From Pycnopodia helianthoides (Eukaryota; Echinodermata; Asteroidea; Forcipulatida; Asteriidae), in assembly GCA_032158295.1 (NCBI GenBank), contig CM063246.1, positions 12,401,608 through 12,465,607 of the forward strand: a stretch of 64,000 nucleotides of DNA, in the 5' to 3' direction. The notes under the pieces were generated by a model that was not told the origin of the DNA, did not search any database, and saw nothing but the letters and a program-made list of their open reading frames with translations. Positions 49,457 to 64,000 of the stretch are shown here, in pieces; the first letter of the stretch is position 1; every line of letters starts with the position of its first letter. The position numbers were made by a program, and so were the translations under genes.

Positions 49457-51481
49457 TACATTTCTAACAAGTTGAAACACAGAACATGTTTTTGAATGTT
49501 ATTTTGTGATTCTGTTTCCTTTCATTGTTTTATAACAATGTTTCATCATTATCTTAGAAAGTATTGCATGACCAACTAAGTTTAATCTAGAAAGAATCAA
49601 TCAAGCTTAAGAAAATTTTGAAAGTTTTATTCCCTTGAGGTGGGTCAGACCCTGCTATTTTGAAGTAACATAAAAGTTGGCGTTCCCCACCCCACCACTT
49701 CTGTTAGTTTAGAACATGGAGGACAACTTCGGTTAAAGCACAGGAAGTTATTTGGTGCTAAATAATGTGCCATGGTGTACATGTAACCCCTTTGTCTTAG
49801 GGAATCTCATCAATTCCTTGGAGGATTTTCTATTTATTTTGGGGGCGGGTTTTTCTGTACGAGAGGAATAGGGTGTGCTAAAGTATGGGGTACATCGGGG
49901 GTGGGGTGCGACATGGTATACACCTTTCTTTTGCAATGTCACAGCCCAAATTTTTGCCAATCAAGGTTGGAAAACTATGGGAAGCCATAAATACAATGCA
50001 AAAACGGATAGCCACAGTTTGTAACAATGTAACACAAATAATCAAAAATAGTGTTGAGTTTGTTGGAAACAAAGCAACCAATCATAAGATGTACATGTAC
50101 ATGTCTTTTGTATTGAAAAAATTGCAGCAATGTTAATTTTGGTCACAACCATAACCCGCGATTGAATGTTTTGCTAATATTCGGCCCTCCATGCCAACCA
50201 GCGCGGTTTGTTGATCAACTGATGGTTACACATTAGACTGGTCCGCTGTCCTTATCCGCAAGGATAAGGACAGGCACCGGTCTATTAATCAAAGAGATGG
50301 TCACTGCTACTGGTCCCCTGTCCCTCCACCGCGCTGCGAACACGAAAAGACCATTACTTAGCGATGGTGGCGCTGTTTGCATTTATTGCCATCCGGATTG
50401 CGCTTGTGGCTGAGGCGAAGGCATTTAATTTAGGCCTAATCCGACTCTTCGGGCCCCATGGACCGTATCCCCCAGATCGCTATTATAGGGTCTGTTATTT
50501 TAGAACCTCTATATAGTACAGTTTATACTGGAACAAAATGTCCTGGAAATGCTCGGTTCTATTAGTTCCTTTTGTCAAACAATTGTTTTTTATTGAACAA
50601 AGTAAATGAGCGTACTGGGTCTCCGAGATCTCTAATAAAGAAAATAATACCGTTTTGAATTTCAAAGTTGGTTGAATGATGTGTACTCCAATATACATGT
50701 ACATGTATCCCGGGAATATTTGCGCCTACCGCTTTGAAAGCCGTTTGGGTTCTGAAAAAGCTTAAACTCCCACGGCCGGGCATATGCCATAAGACCAGAC
50801 CACTACAATTAAAACAAATGTTATTGATAATAACAAAATTAAATTTCTAAATTGTTAAAATGGTGGAGTGTATAGAGGCATGAACCAAAACAGTCCCCTT
50901 ACAAAAATGCACTGACACTTTTTTTTCTCGGAATGATGTCATCTGATGTTTTGGATGTTGACATGTTTGTACAACAACAACAATACAAAAAGTAAAAACA
51001 TATTGCTAGGCCTTCCCTGAGGCATTGTCCTGCAAAGAAACCCCATAAAATGACAAAATTACTTGCAACTTTTAGACGACCATGGCATAGAGCACGGGGA
51101 AATCAAGTGCATGTGGAATGCAAACAATTTGAATAGTCTCATGTAGGCTACCGCCCGCGGGTCAATGTGATGAGACCAACATGCAATTCTTGAAGTAATA
51201 ATAAAGTTGATTTAGTTTAGCGATGAGAAAAGAAGAACAAAAGTGCAAGGCCGAACTGTTTAGAAATCTTGTCGCTTCATGTGGTGACATTGACAGTTAT
51301 GTTTTAGTTGTTTACCACCACAAAATAACGTAGGCTTACGTTTCTATCACGGTATAGAAAACGGACGTACGAATAACGGAGGACTGTTAACCGCCGTCGC
51401 CACGCTCGGACTGATTTTCACAGGTACGTGACCAAACAAAGTATTATCGTTAGTAGTGAACGGCAACCAACTAATCGGTTG

Positions 51482-51856
51482 TTAAAGGGAGGGTATACCT
51501 TTGATAACTATATCCCATACAATTAATGACAATACAAACTTATTTGGTAAAGAGCACTGGAGAGCTGTCGATGTTAAAAAACATTGTTAGAAACGACACC
51601 CTTTGAAGTAATGTAGTTTTAGAGAAAGAGGTAATTTTTCACCCAACATTGAATCTGAAACTAAAACTTTTTGGCTTCAGGCATCTGAAAGCACACTATG
51701 CAATAAGGGTGTTTTTTCTTTTATTGTTTTCTTGAAACTTCGATGGATCCCAAAAGTTAACATTTAAAAAAATATTTTATGCATAGTTGGGATCCATAGA
51801 AACACCACAAGTGAGGATTGGTTTTAACAATTACCAAAATTAAACCCTGCCTTTAA
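51482..51856. mobile_element. TTAA-flanked MITE, family 2
   Basis: TTAAAGGGAGGGTATACCTT to AAACCCTGCCTTTAA, ~375 bp. It interrupts the stretch that is otherwise collinear with the gene 5 upstream region (after 'caaccaactaatc'), so it inserted after the duplication that made genes 4 and 5, or was lost from the other copy. Confidence 0.75.
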
Positions 51857-52040
51857 GGGCAATTAACACGTGATATTTTTTCCGCGTTAATTTGCATGAG
51901 TTTAGTTGATTAATTACGGCCTTTTTGTAACGTCGTTACAACAAACCTATTTCATATTATGTAGGCCTATTCATGTTTTTAAAAAGATGTTTTCAGTTAA
52001 AATACACCGGCTCTATTTTATTTTACGCGAAGGCCATCCT

Positions 52041-52047
52041 TATAAAG
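52041..52047 (+). promoter_or_regulatory. TATA box candidate, gene 4
   Basis: TATAAAG within 'ggccatccttataaagcgct', about 310 bp before the ATG. The homologous place upstream of gene 5 reads TATTTATAG, which supports a conserved core promoter. Confidence 0.4.
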
Positions 52048-52128
52048 CGCTCATACAAATGCGCACGCACACACCCACACACGTACACGTACCCACACTG
52101 GTTAGATCCAGATAGCTCTCAGGAACTT

Positions 52129-52262
52129 ATGGTGGCCGTGAAGGGACATCGTATATTGCAAATGTGCGCATACGTATGCGATGATGTCGTGAATTTTTTG
52201 CGTGCGAATATTGTGTGCGCAATGCGATTTTCGATATCTGATGTCCCTGCAGGGCCACCATA
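52129..52262. mobile_element. 134-bp palindrome between TATA candidate and gene 4 start
   Basis: TATGGTGGCC at one end and GGCCACCATA at the other; the arms continue as an imperfect inverted repeat (AGGGACATC with GATGTCCCT). Gene 5 has no equivalent, so it is probably an insertion, lying in the gene 4 leader if the TATA candidate is used. Confidence 0.65.
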
Positions 52263-52355
52263 GTAACTAGCCAGCTCGAGTCAGAACGTTTCCAAATTCC
52301 ACATTCGCGCGTTTGATTTTCAATTGAAAATCTACCCACACTTTCTTCACTGAAA

Positions 52356-56919
<4,564 letters not shown>

Positions 56920-57288
56920 ACATAACCTCAGTTACTATCTGAACATTCATCATCAAATCAATTCATCTTAGAAATATCTTACAATCTGATTTTGCCTAAC
57001 TAGAAATCTTTTAGAGAATAGTTAAGGAACTTACATCATTTTACAGTATATAGGTAAGGCAAACAGTCTGACAGCAAAGAATACATTACATTTACCACAA
57101 GTAAATGCGTCACTCATTTTCATCATCATGTATTTATTTCTTTATACTTTGGAAGTTAAATGTTGAATTTGTACACAGTTTTTTTTTGCATGTTTACGAG
57201 TAAACTTATTGAAAAACAAAACCAGCCATTTTGTTATTTTAACTTTGCAATATACTGTTGGTTGTTACAATCGAAATATAATAATTTA

Positions 57289-57294
57289 AATAAA
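57289..57294 (+). terminator. Candidate polyadenylation signal, gene 4
   Basis: AATAAA about 370 nt after the stop codon. Confidence 0.35.
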
Positions 57295-57970
57295 TTTTCC
57301 AACAAAAGTCGTTGAATTTTAAGCAGTTCAACAGTACATTTTGAAAACCCTCTGCCACATTTCGGCATGGTACACAGTTAGTCGTGGTATATGTCGCACA
57401 TCTCACTACCACTGCTGCAAACTCGAAAAAAAAAACCTATTAGCGGTGGTGGCGCTGTTTGCATTTTACTACCCTCCAGGTTGCGTGAGTGCATTGGCTT
57501 TAAGATTTAGCCGAGTTGTAGGCAGTTAATTTAGGCCAAATCTAACTACTTGGGCCCCTATGGACCCCCCAGATCACTAGGGTCTGTTATTTTTAAACAT
57601 CTATTTACTGGAACAAAATGTCCTGGAAACACTCGGTTCCATGATTTTATTTTGTCAAATAATTGTTTTCTAAATGAGCAAAATAAACTTAATAAATATA
57701 ACGTACCGGGCCTCCGAGATCTCTATTAAAGAAAAACGTTTTGTCTCAAAAAGCATCTATATTGAATTTCGAAGTTGGTTGAATGATGTGTATTCTAATA
57801 TATCCTACCCCATATACTGGGGAAAATGGCGCCTACTACTTTGAAGGCCGTTTGGGTTTTGAAATGGCATATAAACTAAAACTCTTATGGCTGGGCGTAC
57901 CATAAGACTGGGCCCCTACTATTGAAGCAAATATAATACTGTATCACAACAAAAGTTTCAAAAGTTTAAA

Positions 57971-58309
57971 ATGGAGGGGTACAGAGAGGAAGCTGTCCGT
58001 GCCCACTGCCCCGGCCCCCGAATTCCGAACCAGACACGGAGACAACAGAGAATCAAGAGAGTGGCCCAAAACAGGAAAGTCAATTTGTTCTGTTTTTGCG
58101 GTGGATCGAGAGGAGCGCGTGTCGATGTCATAGGGAAATCTGACCACCGGGAGGCAAATTTATTTTCTGCAGCACACGTCGGCTATGGAGCATTAAGGGA
58201 TAGGGAAGAACATCTCTTAACTGTTGCTGTATTGACGAAGTATGCCGCAGGAAAAAAAAATCGCCACCGGGAGATTCTGTCCCCCATATGGGAAATTAAC
58301 ATGGGCTGA
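57971..58309 (+). other. Unrecognised 112-codon ORF in a gene 5-specific insertion
   Basis: ATG at 57971; basic, Arg-rich peptide (QTRRQQRIKRVAQNRK, LTKYAAGKKNRHREILS). It lies almost wholly in DNA absent from the homologous gene 4 flank. It has no recognised domain and may be a scrap of a mobile element. Confidence 0.2.
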
Positions 58310-58930
58310 AGGAGGATGATTCAAAAGAGGGCGCTATCAGAAGAAGCTTGTTTGAAAAGCAGTCACTGCTATACTTGACACTGGATCTATTTCAGATAAT
58401 ACTAATATGACGACTTTACAAGGGGGTCTTGTTTATAGAAGAAAGTAATTAACAGTTATTTATTAGCTATTGAAGGTTTTTGACACACATACCCAAATGA
58501 CTGTTAGCGGTATATCGGGAGAGGATTGTACAGCAAGAAGTTTACACAAATAAATAAATCAAATGAAGAAGAAGAAAAAACTAACTAAACAACAACAGCA
58601 ATAATACAGTCAGTCTCCTGACGATGACTATAGCAAGCTATATAGTCGAAACTTTGAGACCAAAAAGAACTCACTCAGCGGCAGTCAGTGCAGCTATTTG
58701 ATTACGAGAAGCCCCCCCCCCCGCCCAGGCAATAAGCAGGGCAGTTTTTTCAGAACTGAGAAGTCTCCCAAATTCCGAAAATCTTCTTTGCGGTAGTAGA
58801 ACAAACATCAAGACAAGTTCTCTAAAGTACAAAATCTACACAGCAAAGTAGATAATTATACACAATGGTATTACCGTAAACCGAATATACATTGAAGCCC
58901 CATCATGCAATTGCCTCAAAAACCATTATA
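57985..58930. mobile_element. ~0.95-kb insertion upstream of gene 5
   Basis: On the left 'aatggaggggtacagag' matches 'aatggtggagtgtatagag' at 50869; on the right 'aatacaaaaactaaaaacat' matches 'aatacaaaaagtaaaaacat' at 50980. The DNA between has no counterpart in the gene 4 flank apart from about 110 bp replaced there. It includes a hammerhead-like motif and a C-run, and is probably a retroelement fragment. Confidence 0.45.
58613..58660 (+). ncRNA. Hammerhead-ribozyme-like core motif
   Basis: CTGACGA (58618-58624) matches the CUGANGA box, a 7-bp stem GACTATA/TATAGTC follows (58626-58632 with 58641-58647), then GAAAC (58648-58652); GTCTC (58613) can pair with GAGAC (58656). Only CTTT separates GAAA from the outer stem, so stem III and a proper cleavage triplet are missing. 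Hammerhead motifs are known at ends of Penelope-like elements. This one is probably degenerate. Confidence 0.3.
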
Positions 58931-59701
58931 ACAATAATACAAAAACTAAAAACATATTGTTATGTCAACCTGAGGCTTTGTCCTCCGAAAAAACCCACAC
59001 AAAATGACAAAAACGTGCAACATTTTAAAGTCGACCGTGGCATAGAGCAGGGGAACTGGTAAAATCAAGTGCAGATGGACTGCAAACCATTATTAGCCTC
59101 ATCATGGAGGCCGGGTGTCCTCCATGGCCTCATGTATACCGCAGGTCAAATCTATACAACATGCAATTCTGGAAGTAATTTAAAGTTATTTCAACGCCAA
59201 CGATCCAAAATGTGCAGGGTAGGATAACAGTAAGTACTATTTGCATCGTTTGGCATCATACTCAAAGTCCACCCGTCACCTGCAAAAAGCAGATCTATCG
59301 ATTAGAAGAGGGGAAAAATGAAGTCCGAACTGTTTACTTTGGAAACCTTGACGCTGTGAATGCATTATGGTGATGATCGTGACACTGACGACACGGTACA
59401 CGGCGGACGTATAACCGAGGACTGTTAACCGCCACCTTGCTCGGACTGATTTTCACAGGTTCGCGACCAAACAGTAGTAGTGATCGGCAACCAACTAATC
59501 AGTATGACATTTTTTCTCAAAGTAAATAAGTTTGTATTTAGTTGATTAATTCCGGCATTTTTGTATTAAATTACAACAAACCTATTTTATATATATAAAT
59601 GTTTAGAATGGCCCTGTTAACGCATGGAATTTGAGAAATTTTCAGTTAAAATGCTACGGCCCTATTTTGTGTTACGCGAAGGTCATCCTTTTGAAATGCT
59701 C

Positions 59702-59710
59702 TATTTATAG
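59702..59710 (+). promoter_or_regulatory. TATA-like box, gene 5
   Basis: TATTTATAG in 'ctctatttatagcgcatgc', aligned with TATAAAG upstream of gene 4, about 130 bp before the ATG. Confidence 0.4.
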
Positions 59711-59835
59711 CGCATGCACGACCGTCAGTTGAAATTCGCCAGGGTTGTCGTTTATCGTTTTCACTTCCTGTTCCATTTCCAAGTTTCACGTTCGTGAGTT
59801 TGATTTTAAGCTTACCTATACTTCATTCACGGAAA

Positions 59836-62800
59836 ATGCGTGAAATTGTCCATCTCCAAGCTGGTCAGTGCGGCAACCAGATCGGTGCAAAGGTAAATTT
59901 TTGTGTATTTTAAAGTGTTTGTCAGATGGAATTTATTGTGTTTGAAATACGCCGCGCTTCGCGCGGCAATCGCTAGTTAGGATGGCCGGGCACACTTCTT
60001 CTTGCGTATAAATATTGCTAAAATGTAGGGTAATATTAATAAGGAAGTAAATTGAGCGGGGGGGGGGGGGGCACTCAGAGGTCATCAGTTAATTGGCTTG
60101 GTATGGTAACACTAACAGTAGTTGAAGTGGGTACTCAAAGTGTTTTGTCTTTTTAATGATAAAATGTTCGGGGCGGGGGGGGGGTAAAATTGGCTCGGTA
60201 ACACTAACAGTACTGTAGTTGAAATCGGTAGGCAATGTTGTGTTGTCTTTTGATAAAATTTTGGGCATGCAAAAGATGTCAATTGGGGTCGAAACGTCAC
60301 CTGCCCTCCTGACCCTTTGCGACCGACCCCTTTCTTGAAATTCTTCAACTACAAAGCCTAATTTCATGAATTTGGGGGTGTTTGTACGGCCGTAGTATAT
60401 TGGGGAAGAGTGCATGCACATCGCGCGGCAAATGGCTAGGTGCAGAAGTGCAATGTAAACACAAGTCATGGAGGAATAGTTCTTATTCCTCCATGCACAA
60501 ATCAATCGCGCACACGCGCTAGTCACTTTTTGACGTAACAAATGGAACTGGCGAGCCTTCTAATTCAAGATCGCGCACTTCTACTCTAGATCCAAGATGG
60601 CGCGCTTCTAATCCAAGATGGTGATTTAACGATCATTATAGTATAAAAGATGTATCTCCATGTTTTATACAATCGTTTGACCAGTTCTAGATCACTTTTT
60701 GAATTCTATTCTGAATCAGTACAGTAGCGTGCCCTCTATTGGCAAACCCATACTCCTATTCATAAAATTGTCTCTCAAGGACACAAACTTCAGAAGTGTG
60801 TCGGCATAGAGGTGGACTTCAACAGCAGTGCAAAAACACAAGACAACAGCAAAGGCAAATGAAAAAGTGAAGGATGTCAAACACTTTGTACCTTTGCCAC
60901 TTCGTAGCCTGGTCACTTTGTACCCTGGTCACTTCGTACCCTGGTCACTTCGTACCCTGGTCACTTCGTACCCTGGTCACTTTGTACCCTGGTCACTTTG
61001 TACCCTTGTCACTTCGTACCCTGGTGAGCATGGTGAGTGGTCACTTCGTACCCTGGTCACTTCAGACCCTGGTCACTTCGTACCCTGGTCACTTCATACC
61101 CTGGTCACTTCGTACCCTGGTCACTAACTTCATACCCTGGTCACTTCAAAACCTGGTCACTTCAAAACCTGGTCACTTCGTACCCTGGTCCCTTCGTAAC
61201 CTGGTCCCTTCGTACCCTGGTCCCTTCATACCCTGGTCACTTTGTACTCTGGTCACTTCGTACCCTTGTCCCTTCGTACCCTGGTCCCTTCGTACCCTGG
61301 TCCCTTCGTATCCTTGTCCCTTCATACCCTGGTCACTTCGTACCAAGATGGTGATTTAACGATCATTATAGTATAAAAGATGTATCTCCATGTTTTATAC
61401 AATCGTTTGACCAGTTCTAGATCACTTTTTGAATTCTATTCTGAATCAGTACAGTAGCGTGCCCTCTATTGGCAAACCCATACTCCTATTCATAAAATTG
61501 TCTCTCAAGGACACAAACTTCAGAAGTGTGTCGGCATAGAGGTGGACTTCAACAGCAGTGCAAAAACACAAGACAACAGCAAAGGCAAATGAAAAAGTGA
61601 AGGATGTCAAACACTTTGTACCTTTGCCACTTCGTAGCCTGGTCACTTTGTACCCTGGTCACTTCGTACCCTGGTCACTTCGTACCCTGGTCACTTCGTA
61701 CCCTGGTCACTTTGTACCCTGGTCACTTTGTACCCTTGTCACTTCGTACCCTGGTGAGCATGGTGAGTGGTCACTTCGTACCCTGGTCACTTCAGACCCT
61801 GGTCACTTCGTACCCTGGTCACTTCATACCCTGGTCACTTCGTACCCTGGTCACTAACTTCATACCCTGGTCACTTCAAAACCTGGTCACTTCAAAACCT
61901 GGTCACTTCGTACCCTGGTCCCTTCGTAACCTGGTCCCTTCGTACCCTGGTCCCTTCATACCCTGGTCACTTTGTACTCTGGTCACTTCGTACCCTTGTC
62001 CCTTCGTACCCTGGTCCCTTCGTACCCTGGTCCCTTCGTATCCTTGTCCCTTCATACCCTGGTCACTTCGTACCCTGGTCACTTCAAACCGTCAGCTGAG
62101 TCACTTACTTCGTACCTTCCGTAGTTGCGACCCTCTACTGACTATTAGTTTTAGATTTAAGTCACTTTGTACCTTTGTAATGTCGGTTTGGCCCACTACT
62201 GTTTTACTGTAAAATTTGTTAATTATAATTAATTACATGTTACTAACTTTTGTTAATGTTAGATGCGACAATCAACATGTTCAATATGTTTTTTTGTGAT
62301 CTCCAAATTTTTGAAAGATTAGAATGAATTGAATATTTTGAATTATGTACTTTGAAACCAGTTATAATGAGATGCCTGTGTAGTCTATTTGTTGTGTTTA
62401 GTAAAGGTGGGCAGAGGGTATAAGCATAGAGTAATAACTGAAACATGGAAAATTAAAAAGGCATTAAATAATTTGCATGTTAATGTACTTGAGCAACAAC
62501 TTTCCTATATTTCACAGTTCTGGGAAGTGATCTCTGATGAACACGGCATTGACCCCACTGGCACATACCATGGAGACTCTGACTTGCAGTTGGAGAGAAT
62601 CAACGTGTACTACAATGAGGCCACAGGTGGCAAGTATGTACCAAGAGCAGTACTTGTCGACTTGGAGCCAGGCACAATGGACTCTGTCCGCTCTGGACCA
62701 TTCGGACAGATTTTCAGACCAGACAACTTTGTATTCGGACAGAGCGGAGCTGGGAACAACTGGGCAAAGGGTCACTACACAGAGGGTGCTGAGCTCGTTG

Positions 62801-63972
62801 ACTCTGTTCTTGATGTAGTACGCAAGGAGGCTGAGGGCTGTGATTGTCTGCAGGTAGTTTTAATTTTTCATTATTTTCCATGGTTAAATCTTTGCATATC
62901 ATCTACTACTACAACAAGACCAGCGCCACGTTCAAGTAATTCTTTTTTTTACTTGGTATCATTGATCATTCAATCAATACATTACATTAAAACTGAAGGT
63001 TACCTTTCTTTTGTTTTCTATCTACAGGGTTTCCAACTTACACATTCCCTTGGTGGCGGCACTGGCTCAGGCATGGGAACACTCCTCATCAGCAAGATCC
63101 GTGAAGAGTACCCAGACCGCATCATGATCACCTTCAGTGTTGTACCATCACCCAAAGTATCTGATACTGTTGTAGAGCCATACAATGCCACTCTTTCTGT
63201 CCATCAACTCGTAGAAAACACAGATGAGACCTTCTGCATTGACAATGAGGCCCTTTATGACATTTGCTTTCGTACACTGAAGCTGACCACCCCAACATAC
63301 GGTGATCTCAACCATCTTGTGTCTGCTACCATGAGTGGTGTTACCACCTGCCTCAGGTTCCCAGGCCAGCTGAATGCTGATCTCCGCAAGTTGGCTGTCA
63401 ACATGGTCCCCTTCCCCCGTCTCCACTTTTTCATGCCTGGCTTTGCTCCCCTGACCAGCAGAGGCAGCCAGCAGTACCGTGCCTTGACCGTTCCGGAGCT
63501 GACCCAGCAGATGTTCGATGCCAAGAACATGATGGCTGCCTGTGATCCTCGTCATGGCCGCTACCTCACAGTAGCTGCCATCTTCCGTGGTCGCATGTCC
63601 ATGAAGGAGGTTGATGAGCAGATGCTAAATGTCCAGAACAAGAACAGCAGCTACTTCGTAGAATGGATCCCCAACAATGTGAAGACCGCCGTCTGTGACA
63701 TCCCACCACGTGGTCTGAAGATGTCTGGTACCTTCATTGGTAACAGCACTGCCATCCAGGAGCTGTTCAAGCGCATCTCTGAGCAGTTCACCGCTATGTT
63801 CAGGCGTAAGGCTTTCTTGCATTGGTACACTGGTGAGGGTATGGACGAAATGGAGTTCACCGAGGCTGAGAGCAACATGAACGACTTGGTGTCTGAGTAC
63901 CAGCAGTACCAGGATGCCACCGCTGAGGAGGAGGGAGAGTTTGATGAGGAGGAAGAGCAAGAGGAGGCCTAG
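59836..63972 (+). CDS. TUBB: Beta-tubulin gene 5
   Basis: Exons 59836-59892, 62518-62853 and 63028-63972; introns of 2625 and 174 bp. 445 residues ending [15 protein letters not shown], one Glu shorter than genes 3 and 4. Ile165 and Phe200 as in gene 4, Met267 as in the others. The second intron has a length divisible by three and no stop in frame, so an open frame runs from 62389 to the stop; conserved GT/AG borders show it is spliced in the normal product. Intron 1 holds a 730-bp tandem duplication. The stop is 28 bases from the window end, so its 3' UTR is not visible. Confidence 0.97.
60613..62072. repeat. 730-bp perfect-looking tandem duplication with internal 16-bp array
   Basis: 60613-61342 and 61343-62072 appear identical, joined at a CC microhomology (ATCCAAGATGG versus TACCAAGATGG). 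Each unit has ~270 bp of unique sequence and then an array of CTTCGTACCCTGGTCA units (from about 60886 and 61616). The identity suggests a very recent event or an assembly duplication. Confidence 0.93.
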
Positions 63973-64000
63973 GGAAGCCTGAAAGTAGAAACTTGGTCCC

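Larger units (their letters stand above)
48889..52355. other. Intergenic region between genes 3 and 4
   Basis: 48889-49330 resembles the gene 4 3' flank, and 50310-52355 resembles the gene 5 5' flank (for example 'aggactgttaaccgcc' and 'tcggactgattttcacaggt'). It carries a TTAA element not found in the gene 5 flank and a palindrome near the gene 4 start. No separate gene is seen. Confidence 0.7.
56920..59835. other. Intergenic region between genes 4 and 5
   Basis: Homologous to 48889-52355 except for a ~0.95-kb insertion at about 57985-58930. The 5' part is the gene 4 3' UTR; the 3' part (59400-59835) is the conserved tubulin upstream block. No conserved gene is evident. Confidence 0.7.

Noticed and set aside
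60828..62212. Repetitive ORFs up to 202 codons rich in [12 protein letters not shown]
   Set aside because: Frame-independent readings of the 16-bp CTTCGTACCCTGGTCA array; no codon structure.
62389..62517. Apparent N-terminal extension of gene 5 exon 2
   Set aside because: It is intron 1 sequence that happens to be open. The true first exon (59836-59892) and the acceptor TTTCACAG at 62517 match all paralogues.

Overview
The window is nuclear DNA of an animal, AT-rich, with large introns and many short dispersed repeats. Five tandem beta-tubulin genes lie on the + strand behind a small, divergently transcribed proteasome-chaperone gene (PSMG4). The tubulin genes share introns after codons 19 and 131. 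The repeats are short TTAA-flanked inverted-repeat elements, tRNA-derived elements and hairpins. Together with the PSMG4-tubulin neighbourhood, this suggests a marine invertebrate deuterostome, most likely an echinoderm and possibly a sea star. The species call is inference; the gene calls are direct readings.

Layout. 1332-2786 (-): PSMG4, three exons assembled by reading splice sites. 2787-14684: about 12 kb of repeat-rich DNA between the divergent 5' ends of PSMG4 and the first tubulin gene. 14685-32374 (+): beta-tubulin gene 1, four exons, introns of 2.6, 9.2 and 4.6 kb. 37070-41225 (+): gene 2, three exons, two compensating 1-base frameshifts in the last exon. 46200-48888 (+): gene 3. 52356-56919 (+): gene 4. 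59836-63972 (+): gene 5, ending 28 bases before the window edge, so the cluster may continue. Predicted proteins are 450, 447 (if gene 2 is read through), 446, 446 and 445 residues.

The paralogues fall into three groups: genes 1 and 2 share Ser at a position where the others have Ala (FDSKNMM versus FDAKNMM), gene 3 stands between, and genes 4 and 5 are closest, sharing Ile165, Phe200 and their 5' flank. Gene 1 is the outlier. It alone has an intron at codon 56, a divergent exon 2, Ile at residue 320 and an acidic tail without the EGEF motif, yet most of its exon 3 is almost identical to gene 3, a mosaic that points to gene conversion. The proteins are probably interchangeable alpha/beta-tubulin dimer subunits with different expression and C-terminal tails.

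The most notable observations are the head-to-head PSMG4/beta-tubulin arrangement, which matches human 6p25.2 (TUBB2B-PSMG4); the gene 1 conversion mosaic; a natural Phe/Tyr split at residue 200; the gene 2 frameshifts; and several mobile-element structures (a nested 70-bp hairpin with 9-bp target duplication, a 654-bp foldback element, TIR elements with a tRNA-like core, and a palindrome in the gene 4 leader).
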